Below are positions 1 through 6,370 of a stretch of DNA of 10,894 bases, piece by piece. The notes under the pieces were generated by a model, which saw only the letters and a list, made by a program, of their open reading frames with translations, had not been told where the DNA came from and ran no database searches. The position numbers and the translations under genes were made by a program. The number at the start of each line of letters is the position of its first letter. The stretch's first letter is position 1. This DNA comes from Lachnospiraceae bacterium (GTDB lineage: Bacteria > Bacillota > Clostridia > Lachnospirales > Lachnospiraceae), in the NCBI GenBank assembly GCA_017961385.1, contig JAGCXJ010000246.1:1-10894 (forward strand), given 5' to 3'.

Positions 1-1889
1 ATGACCGTCTTAGCGGTGTTCTGGAAAAGAGAAAGGATCTTGCATATCTTTTCCCTTATGTATTCCTTGATAAAGAGGATGCTCCACTTCTTGTACAGTA
101 CTATGACCAGGAAAGCTTAAGCGAAATGTATCCGATCGATAGTGAAGATTATAAAGAGTTTTATGAAGCACATCCTGGGATAGATGCGAACGAGAAGAGA
201 TCAAGACTGGTTACCAACCAGCGGATAAAAAAAGGAAGCAGGATAAAAAGAGCGTTCATTCATGCAAATAAGATCGTGTATGACAATCAGAGAATGTTTA
301 ACAGGATATCCTCTTTTGAGAAGGCTCAGACGCTGTTTGGCTATTCATGCATGACAAGACCGCTCATTTATTCAAACTGTGCTAAATGGGAGATATCTGT
401 TTACGAGAATACCAATATCTGCGGATGTCTTACCGGAGGAGAGATATTCTACAACGGCAAAAAGAATGTTTTCGGTAACAGTTGCTTTGTAGTATCTGTA
501 ATGGGCGAACAGCCTGAGATACAGGCATACAATCCATATGTCTTTACACATACAGTTTCACTTGAGCGTGATAATGAGGAACTCATGGATTATCTTATGA
601 CCATGGAAGAGGTCTGGGATGACAAAGATGATGAGATCAAGCAGTTTGTCCATGAGTGCGCATCAAAGCTGCTGTACAACAGTGATACGGGTATCATGAA
701 TGTGGCAGCTATGAATATGGATATCAAGTATAAAGGCTATGACAGGATGTGCATGATCAGTGTCGTCGATGTCGAAAGCATGAGCTCGGTATTTTCAAGG
801 GAACTGATAGAACTTACAAATAAGAATTACATAAAGAAGTGTAAAAAGGCTGCCGAAGCAAAAGGATATCACATATACTGTGAGAACAACTGGCGTATTG
901 CTATAGGAGCGCGTTCCTACATGGTGGATTTTACAGAATTCACTAAGGATATGGAGATGCTCCAGCAGGAATTATTTGCCGCCAACGATGAGTTTATTGC
1001 GATAATACCACTGTTTTGTGTTATCGATAACTGTACATTGGAAAACCTTACTCCAATATATAACAGGGCAAGGATCACAATGATGCAGAAGAACGTCCAG
1101 TTTTTTGCATGTGATGCACAGTCAAGCAATCTTGACGAAGAGAGTATCAGGGATCGATATCACATGGTCAATGTCATCAAGTATGCGATAGCCAATGATA
1201 AGGTCATTCCTCAGTATCAGGGAATATTCTGCAACAGCAGACGCAATATCGAGCATTATGAAGCTCTCATGCGCCTGATGGATGAAAACGGACGTCTCTA
1301 TTACCCCAACAGTTTTTTAGATGTTGCAAGAAGTTATGGCATTTTGTATGACACGATCTCAAAGATGATGCTTAAAAAGGTATTTGAGCATTTTAGAGGA
1401 CTTAAGGATAAAGGCGTAAGCATCAATCTCGGTATACGCGATATAAGAAACAGAGAGATCACTGATTATATATATGACTTTCTTGGAACGACTCCATATC
1501 CGGAGAATTTCATGTTTGAGATTCTTGAGAATGAGGATATTGACGATTACGAAACGATCGTTTCATTCGTTGACAATGTTCATAATCTAGGAGGAAAGAT
1601 TGCACTTGACGATTTCGGAAGCGGATTTTCTAATCTGCAGCATGTTATGAGCATTCATTTCGATTACCTAAAGATAGACGGTTCGATAGTAAAACGATGC
1701 GTTGACAGTAAGGAAGCCGAGAATCTGATAGCTTTGATATCAGGCTGGAAGAAACTGTCTGAAAGAGAGATCAATATCATCGCCGAATTTGTTGAAAATG
1801 AAGATATCCAGGACAAGATGGAAAGTTATGAGATAGATTATTCGCAGGGATATCTCTTTTCAAAACCGTCGGATAACATCTTTGACTGA
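1..1889 (+). CDS. c-di-GMP phosphodiesterase with degenerate GGDEF and EAL domains (5' end outside window)
   Basis: Predicted cytoplasmic enzyme that linearises c-di-GMP to pGpG. The frame is open to the left edge: 41 codons before the ATG at 126 continue it (DRLSGVLEKRKDL...), and that ATG has no ribosome binding site, so the true start lies upstream of the window. Of 628 visible residues, the first ~220 match no domain I recognise. About 660-1130 resembles a degenerate GGDEF fold: DTGIMN stands where D-x-LTGLxN is expected, and ENNWRIAI (882-905) replaces the GGDEF loop, so cyclase activity is unlikely. The EAL domain (~1185-1880) keeps the expected residues: EAL at 1260, Asn in INLG at 1425, FEILE at 1515, DDFGSG at 1608, LKIDG at 1668, the first Glu of AEFVE at 1785 and Gln in SQGY at 1845. 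I infer an active phosphodiesterase. One oddity is AEFVE instead of the usual AEGVE. It heads, or belongs to, an operon with the two following genes. No transmembrane segment is visible; the missing N-terminus may hold a sensor. Confidence 0.9.
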   Translation, partial: DRLSGVLEKRKDLAYLFPYVFLDKEDAPLLVQYYDQESLSEMYPIDSEDYKEFYEAHPGIDANEKRSRLVTNQRIKKGSRIKRAFIHANKIVYDNQRMFNRISSFEKAQTLFGYSCMTRPLIYSNCAKWEISVYENTNICGCLTGGEIFYNGKKNVFGNSCFVVSVMGEQPEIQAYNPYVFTHTVSLERDNEELMDYLMTMEEVWDDKDDEIKQFVHECASKLLYNSDTGIMNVAAMNMDIKYKGYDRMCMISVVDVESMSSVFSRELIELTNKNYIKKCKKAAEAKGYHIYCENNWRIAIGARSYMVDFTEFTKDMEMLQQELFAANDEFIAIIPLFCVIDNCTLENLTPIYNRARITMMQKNVQFFACDAQSSNLDEESIRDRYHMVNVIKYAIANDKVIPQYQGIFCNSRRNIEHYEALMRLMDENGRLYYPNSFLDVARSYGILYDTISKMMLKKVFEHFRGLKDKGVSINLGIRDIRNREITDYIYDFLGTTPYPENFMFEILENEDIDDYETIVSFVDNVHNLGGKIALDDFGSGFSNLQHVMSIHFDYLKIDGSIVKRCVDSKEAENLIALISGWKKLSEREINIIAEFVENEDIQDKMESYEIDYSQGYLFSKPSDNIFD

Positions 1890-1906
1890 TAATACGGATT
1901 ATTACT

Positions 1907-3646
1907 ATGGCTAAAGAAGATAAGAAAAAAACAATAGCTGTCATAGCCGGAAATATTACAAATGAGTTCTGTAGAGACCTTGTTGAGAGCATAAGAAGTG
2001 CGATACCTCAGGGGAAGGATATCCACCTGATGATACTTCCGGGAGAGGTGCTTGTAAATGAGGACAGCAATGTAGGTGTATGGCAGTATGATGCCATGTT
2101 CAACGGTGTATACAGTCTGGCATCAAAATGCAATCCGGATGGCATCATATTTGCTATTGGCAGTATGGGCTGGAAGGTAAGCGGTGATGAGATACACAGA
2201 TTTGTAGAAAAATACGGTGACATACCAAAGGTTCTCATATCATCCCAGGATTCGGATTTCGTGACAGTCAATTATGATAATGAAACGGGTATCAGAGAGG
2301 CTATAGATTACCTTGTAAATGTTAACGGATTTACCAGTATATGCATGCTGGGCGGAGAAGACTATAACCATGATGCGCTGGACAGAAAAGAAATATTCAT
2401 AAAGTGCCTTGAAGAAAACGGTCTGCCCTACAGTGAGCATTTCTTTGAGGCGACTGATATGTCCTCGCATACGGAAGCAGCTGCAAGAAGGCTAATTGAG
2501 AATAATCCGAGTGTTGAAGCAATATTCTGTGTTAATGATACATCTGCACGTGGACTTTATAATGTAATGGCGGACAAAGGCCTTGTTCCCGGCAAGGATA
2601 TAATGGTCTTTGGATTTGACAATACCAGGCTTTCAAGCGAGATGAATCCTTCGCTTACTTCCATTGGACCCGATGATATAACTCTTGGAAAGAGAGCGGT
2701 GGATCTGCTTCTTGATATGATGAATGGCAAGGAAGTCAGATCAGACAAGGTAAGGACCAGGCTTTACGGAAGACAGTCATTGCCATATGAAATGTATCAT
2801 TATACTAACAAGGAATTGCTGGAAATCGATGAAGACTTTATATACAGGATGTTTGATGACTGCTTTTACAGATATAAGAGTTCGGTGATAAGAAGATCAG
2901 CTGTAGATCTTCGCAGACTGTATTATGAGTTCATATCACGGATACTTAATGCATACAGAAACAGATTTATGCCGGTCGAAGAATTTGACGAGATCGCTCA
3001 GATGATCGATGTATTTTTTGCAAATGGGGCAATGGTTTACACGGATGCGGCTAAACTGCTTGAGTGCATACAGAAGCTTCAGAACGCGATCAATGTGATC
3101 CAGAAATCTCTGGCAGTCAATTCCGTTATAAACAGACTGTTCTTGCGAATGAGAGATGATTGCATAAGGGAGATGTGCAAAATAAATGTCGACCAGCGAA
3201 ATATCACATCCGGCCATGTAAAAAAACTGAGAAGTCATCTTGTGATCGGTATGGATTATCTGGATGATAAAGATAAGACTCTGGCAGAATACATAAAAAA
3301 TATGGGTCTTATCTGTGTTGAGAGCGGATCATTCTATATGTTTGATGAACCGATCGAAAGAAAAGAACATGAAGATGTCAGCTACCCTGACGACATCAAT
3401 ATGAAATGCTTTATAAAAGACGGTGAGATATATGTTACTCCGAAAGAACGTCAGAAAAGAAAGACAAAGGAGCTGTTTAGAGTGGTAGAGGATATGAGTC
3501 ATCTGGATTGTATGGCGGTGTATCCGATAGTATATAAAAACAAGACTTACGGACTCTATTTTTGTGAACTGACTGATACGATCTATACAGTTGGAGGTTT
3601 TATAACAACCACCATGGGTATGGTAATGCATCAACTTATGAGCTGA
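1907..3646 (+). CDS. Cytoplasmic LacI/GalR-type ligand sensor with GAF-like C-terminus, no DNA-binding or output domain
   Basis: This 579-residue protein binds an unknown small ligand, probably a sugar-like molecule. Residues ~9-297 form a LacI/GalR-type periplasmic-binding-protein fold. Family motifs are visible: VNYDNETGIREAIDYL (121-136), AIFCVNDTSARGL (205-217), DIMVFGFDNTRLSS (231-244), NPSLTSI (247-253) and RLYGRQS (285-291). It starts directly with the first beta strand, without the ~60-residue helix-turn-helix of true repressors and without a signal peptide, so it should be cytosolic. Residues ~305-460 are charged and helical, probably coiled. Residues ~460-570 resemble the GAF-like segment that in related Firmicute signalling proteins lies between such a sensor and a GGDEF or AraC output domain; here the protein ends at that point. 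The gene begins 17 bases after the EAL gene, with only a weak ribosome binding site (ATG 1907), suggesting translational coupling. I infer that it acts by protein contact, possibly with the neighbouring EAL enzyme. The ligand is unknown. Confidence 0.85.
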   Translation: MAKEDKKKTIAVIAGNITNEFCRDLVESIRSAIPQGKDIHLMILPGEVLVNEDSNVGVWQYDAMFNGVYSLASKCNPDGIIFAIGSMGWKVSGDEIHRFVEKYGDIPKVLISSQDSDFVTVNYDNETGIREAIDYLVNVNGFTSICMLGGEDYNHDALDRKEIFIKCLEENGLPYSEHFFEATDMSSHTEAAARRLIENNPSVEAIFCVNDTSARGLYNVMADKGLVPGKDIMVFGFDNTRLSSEMNPSLTSIGPDDITLGKRAVDLLLDMMNGKEVRSDKVRTRLYGRQSLPYEMYHYTNKELLEIDEDFIYRMFDDCFYRYKSSVIRRSAVDLRRLYYEFISRILNAYRNRFMPVEEFDEIAQMIDVFFANGAMVYTDAAKLLECIQKLQNAINVIQKSLAVNSVINRLFLRMRDDCIREMCKINVDQRNITSGHVKKLRSHLVIGMDYLDDKDKTLAEYIKNMGLICVESGSFYMFDEPIERKEHEDVSYPDDINMKCFIKDGEIYVTPKERQKRKTKELFRVVEDMSHLDCMAVYPIVYKNKTYGLYFCELTDTIYTVGGFITTTMGMVMHQLMS

Positions 3647-3672
3647 TAGTTTTATACAACAAAAACAAAGAC

Positions 3673-3678
3673 AGGAGG
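3673..3678 (+). promoter_or_regulatory. Strong Shine-Dalgarno for the phosphoribosyltransferase gene
   Basis: AGGAGG lies seven bases before the ATG at 3686 and fixes that start. It contrasts with the weak site of the preceding sensor gene, suggesting that the phosphoribosyltransferase is translated independently and more strongly within the same transcript. Confidence 0.85.
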
Positions 3679-3685
3679 AAAGACT

Positions 3686-4327
3686 ATGCAGGACTACAAA
3701 AAGATTGATTATTCAAAAAACAAAGACGTTGTTCTTCGTTACATTCCGGGACACTTTGTTACGCCGAATTCGCATGTAAACTATTACATGGACTTAAGCG
3801 ATATGAAGGCAAGACAGCGTGAAGCCAGGGCAACCGGCGAGGAACTGGCTGAGATGTATTTAGCAAGTGATATCATCGATACCATTCTTTGCCTCAACGG
3901 TATGGAGGTCGTTGGTGCATATCTGGCCAATAAGCTTACTAAAGCAGGTATGATATCAGCGAATGCCCACAAGACGATCTATATAACCAGTACTGAGTAT
4001 AATACCAGCGGACAGATGATGTTCAGGGAAAACAATCAGCATATGATAAAAGGCAAGAGAGTGCTGATACTGATCGATACTGCAACTACCGGTGAAACTT
4101 TAAGAAGTGCACTTCGTTCGGTTAAGTTTTATGGCGGTGAACCAATAGGCATATCTGCGATATACTCTGTAGCAACACAGATGATAGACGGTACACCGAT
4201 AAGATCACTCTATTCGATAAGAGATCTTCCGGACTATGCAGGATACAGTCATGATGACTGTCCGCTGTGCAAGGCAGGCATACCGATAGATGCGATATGC
4301 AACGGTTACGGTTATTCGACTCTTTAA
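3686..4327 (+). CDS. Orotate phosphoribosyltransferase-like PRTase
   Basis: A 213-residue type I phosphoribosyltransferase fold protein, a family that transfers ribose-5-phosphate from PRPP to a base or acts as a nucleotide-responsive regulator. The PRPP loop is RVLILIDTATTGETL (125-139). The usual pair of acidic residues before the TTG is reduced to one: Ile130-Asp131. The segment before it, TSTEYNTSGQMMF (101-113), stands where orotate enzymes have an Arg-Lys-containing catalytic loop, and no such Lys is visible. The C-terminus carries DDCPLCKAGIPID (190-202), resembling a CPLCxxGxP signature I recall near the end of some orotate phosphoribosyltransferases. The start is fixed by AGGAGG seven bases upstream. 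It lies 39 bases after the sensor gene with no terminator between, and a hairpin follows its stop, so it is probably the last gene of the operon. The substrate is uncertain; I do not assign pyrE. A salvage role or a sensor/regulator role are both possible. Confidence 0.8.
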   Translation: MQDYKKIDYSKNKDVVLRYIPGHFVTPNSHVNYYMDLSDMKARQREARATGEELAEMYLASDIIDTILCLNGMEVVGAYLANKLTKAGMISANAHKTIYITSTEYNTSGQMMFRENNQHMIKGKRVLILIDTATTGETLRSALRSVKFYGGEPIGISAIYSVATQMIDGTPIRSLYSIRDLPDYAGYSHDDCPLCKAGIPIDAICNGYGYSTL

Positions 4328-4347
4328 TAGAAACAGATAAGAACACT

Positions 4348-4379
4348 AAAGCCCGTTCAGATAATACTGAACGGGCTTT
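4348..4379. terminator. Bidirectional hairpin terminator between convergent genes
   Basis: A perfect 13-bp inverted repeat (AAAGCCCGTTCAG, 4348-4360, and CTGAACGGGCTTT, 4367-4379) encloses a 6-base loop, ATAATA. It lies between the stop of the phosphoribosyltransferase (4327) and the stop of the minus-strand chemoreceptor (4405), so it can serve both. The U-tract is only three bases on either strand, so efficiency is uncertain despite the strong stem. Confidence 0.85.
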
Positions 4380-4404
4380 GCTTAATCATATGACTATCAA
4401 TAAA

Positions 4405-6165
4405 CTAGATTGTAAACATGCTTACATTTTCACGCAACTCTTCCGCAACCATCTTTAGGTTTTCTGCCTGTTCAACAACATTCTCCATGTTGGAATCAAG
4501 CATTGATAAAGAGGCACTTGTTTCTTCGGTGGAAGCTGCATTCTCCTGAGACACTGAAGAAAGAGATTCAACAGAATCAAGGATGGAATTCTTGTTATCA
4601 TCAAGACTCTGAACAAGTGAAACTATCTGATTGTTGCCTTCTTCAGATTCACGAAGCAGATTAAGCATATCCTTAAATGAATCACTCATGCTGTTAAGAG
4701 CAGTTCCTTCATCTTCCGTAGCAGTCCTAATATCCTCTGTGAGGGTTCTGTTACGATCGGAAAGAGTCGTGATCTGCTTGAGCATACCTGTGATCTCGTT
4801 AGCTGCATCATTTGATTCGGAAGCAAGATCCTTGATGTTGTCGGCAACGACAGCAAATCCTTTACCGGCTTCTCCGGCTCTTGCGGCTTCGATAGAAGCA
4901 TTAAGCGCAAGAAGGTTGGTCTGATTTGCGATAGAGATTATGAGTTCTGCCGACTGACTGATCTGAGCAACCACATTTGCTGTTTCGGTAACTGAATCAG
5001 ATACTTGTTTTGCTTTTTCTCTTGTATTCTTGCCGGAGGTCATCAGTTCGCTGAGCTGACCCTGAACTCTTGTAGATTCGTTGATAACTGCACGTCCGTT
5101 TTCGAGGTTTGAATTTGCGGCACCTAAAACATCTTCTACGGCATTGCCGATCTTGATCGTGATATCAAGAGTAGTCTGAACATCGTTAGCCATATCAGTC
5201 GCACCGTTTGCAAGATCTGAAACCGCCTGATTGATATCAGCAGTTGCACGCTGCCCGTCAGAAATCTTTTCCTTTGTCTCTATAGCTACGTTGTCAACAC
5301 TCTGAGCATCACCGATGATCCTGCCGATAGCTGTCTGAAGGCTCCGACGCATGTTCTCTGAAGAAAGTCCGATATTCTTGAATTCCTTTATCGGAGATGC
5401 TACATCCATTTCGGTAGCAAAGTCACCTGTTGCCATTCTGTCCATGCTGTTTGCTATACGCTTGACTCCGTCTGAAAGAGATTTAGCGGTAACGACAACA
5501 AGAACGTAGAGTAAAGCTATCACTACCAGGAAGATTATCAATGCGACCGTAGCTTTGGTATGAAGAGACTTTCTTGCTGCCTCAGCTTCTTCAAGCGCCC
5601 ATGTCTCTACTATATCGGTTATATCTGAAATAGATTCTCTCGTAACCTCGAACTGTTCGTTAAAAGCAGTGATATCACCCTCATTGGTGACAAAATTATA
5701 TGAATTGAGCCATTCATCATAGTTTTTAAAGAATTCTTCCTCGTACTGTTTGTAATTCTTTCCGTCTATGAGAGTTTCAGTATAAAGTTTGGGATTCTGC
5801 TTTGCAATATCGGAAGCGCCGTTAACTCTTTCTATGAACTGACCCAGATTTTCTTCATAAGTAGCCAGTCTTGCAGCATAAAGTGCATCCATTACTTCAG
5901 GAGGAAGATTACCATCGGATTGGGAAACACTTATATACTGCTGAGCAGCAACCATAGCCTGATAGAAATCACGGTCGCCGTTTACAAGCTTGGTATTGAT
6001 CTGATAAAGAGTTTCATAGTAAAGGGATTCGGCATTGTTATAGGTAACATCCATCTCGTAACCGAGTAAAATACTTGCGATGATAAGACATATTACCATA
6101 GGCAATACAAAGAGCTGTAAGGCCATCATAAAAGACATGTTGGCCTTAGAAAAGAGTTTTTTCAT
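4405..6165 (-). CDS. Methyl-accepting chemotaxis protein with unrecognised helical sensor domain
   Basis: A transmembrane chemoreceptor that would signal through CheW and CheA to bias flagellar rotation. The chosen start (ATG at 6165) gives 586 residues beginning MKKLFSKANM and has GGAGGT seven bases upstream; the frame stays open to 6342 but that stretch is AT-rich intergenic DNA. Order of parts: membrane segment 1 at ~15-36, extracellular domain ~37-204 (rich in Glu, Tyr and Asn, apparently all helical), membrane segment 2 at ~205-227, HAMP ~228-281, then the long cytoplasmic hairpin. The conserved tip is IANQTNLLALNASIEAARAG (412-431), with AGKGFAVVAD just after. A candidate methylation segment is ENAASTEETSAS (541-552). 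There is no C-terminal CheR-docking pentapeptide; the protein ends VSMFTI. It is divergent from the neighbouring Cache receptor and shares no extracellular similarity that I can see, so the two should detect different ligands. The ligand is unknown. Confidence 0.95.
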   Translation of the reverse strand: MKKLFSKANMSFMMALQLFVLPMVICLIIASILLGYEMDVTYNNAESLYYETLYQINTKLVNGDRDFYQAMVAAQQYISVSQSDGNLPPEVMDALYAARLATYEENLGQFIERVNGASDIAKQNPKLYTETLIDGKNYKQYEEEFFKNYDEWLNSYNFVTNEGDITAFNEQFEVTRESISDITDIVETWALEEAEAARKSLHTKATVALIIFLVVIALLYVLVVVTAKSLSDGVKRIANSMDRMATGDFATEMDVASPIKEFKNIGLSSENMRRSLQTAIGRIIGDAQSVDNVAIETKEKISDGQRATADINQAVSDLANGATDMANDVQTTLDITIKIGNAVEDVLGAANSNLENGRAVINESTRVQGQLSELMTSGKNTREKAKQVSDSVTETANVVAQISQSAELIISIANQTNLLALNASIEAARAGEAGKGFAVVADNIKDLASESNDAANEITGMLKQITTLSDRNRTLTEDIRTATEDEGTALNSMSDSFKDMLNLLRESEEGNNQIVSLVQSLDDNKNSILDSVESLSSVSQENAASTEETSASLSMLDSNMENVVEQAENLKMVAEELRENVSMFTI

Positions 6166-6172
6166 TATTGAT

Positions 6173-6178
6173 ACCTCC
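6173..6178 (-). promoter_or_regulatory. Shine-Dalgarno deciding the start of the minus-strand chemoreceptor
   Basis: On the minus strand this reads GGAGGT, seven bases before the ATG at 6165. It is the reason for rejecting the 59-codon upstream extension, which has no such site and encodes an unlikely Tyr/Ile-rich leader ahead of the true first membrane helix. Confidence 0.85.
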
Positions 6179-6201
6179 AACTTCCTTCTCATCCCCCAGT
6201 G

Positions 6202-6228
6202 AGTATATATTATCATATAAATTGTTAA
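6202..6228 (-). promoter_or_regulatory. Weak candidate promoter for the minus-strand chemoreceptor
   Basis: On the minus strand TTAACA (6228-6223) and TATACT (6207-6202) could be the -35 and -10 boxes, but the 15-base spacer is shorter than the ideal 17. The stretch is very AT-rich, so matches arise easily by chance. No flagellar sigma-28 type site (TAAA and CCGATA) was seen. Confidence 0.3.
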
Positions 6229-6271
6229 GTTGTATATAAAAAGTCCATAATAAATAAGAAGAAATAGATTA

Positions 6272-6301
6272 TGCACATTTATTACGGTTGAATGATATAA
6301 T
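6272..6301 (+). promoter_or_regulatory. Candidate sigma-A promoter with extended -10 for the Cache chemoreceptor
   Basis: TGATATAAT (6293-6301) fits the extended -10 pattern TGnTATAAT exactly. A partial -35, TGCACA (6272-6277, four of six matches), lies 18 bases before the -10 hexamer. A second TATAAT follows at 6306-6311. Transcription would begin about 60 bases before the ATG at 6371. Confidence 0.5.
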
Positions 6302-6357
6302 ATACTATAATAATGCATTAGCATCTGTTTAGTATCAGACAATATTTATGTAGATGT

Positions 6358-6364
6358 GGAGGAG
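6358..6364 (+). promoter_or_regulatory. Shine-Dalgarno deciding the start of the Cache chemoreceptor
   Basis: GGAGGAG ends six bases before the ATG at 6371. It overlaps the in-frame GTG at 6356, which therefore cannot be the start, and it favours 6371 over the later ATG at 6404. Confidence 0.85.
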
Positions 6365-6370
6365 AAGGGT

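Noticed and set aside
1907..3646. LacI-family transcriptional repressor
   Set aside because: The protein starts at the first strand of the ligand-binding fold and has no helix-turn-helix at either end.
6248..6284. 8-bp inverted repeat TAATAAAT/ATTTATTA as an operator
   Set aside because: The arms are pure A/T, 21 bases apart, in an AT-rich region where such repeats are expected by chance.
6166..6342. N-terminal extension of the minus-strand chemoreceptor by 59 codons
   Set aside because: The stretch is AT-rich intergenic DNA with no ribosome binding site; GGAGGT at 6178-6173 points to the ATG at 6165, directly before a normal membrane helix.
6356..6370. GTG start for the Cache chemoreceptor
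   Set aside because: The GTG overlaps the GGAGGAG ribosome binding site that serves the ATG at 6371.
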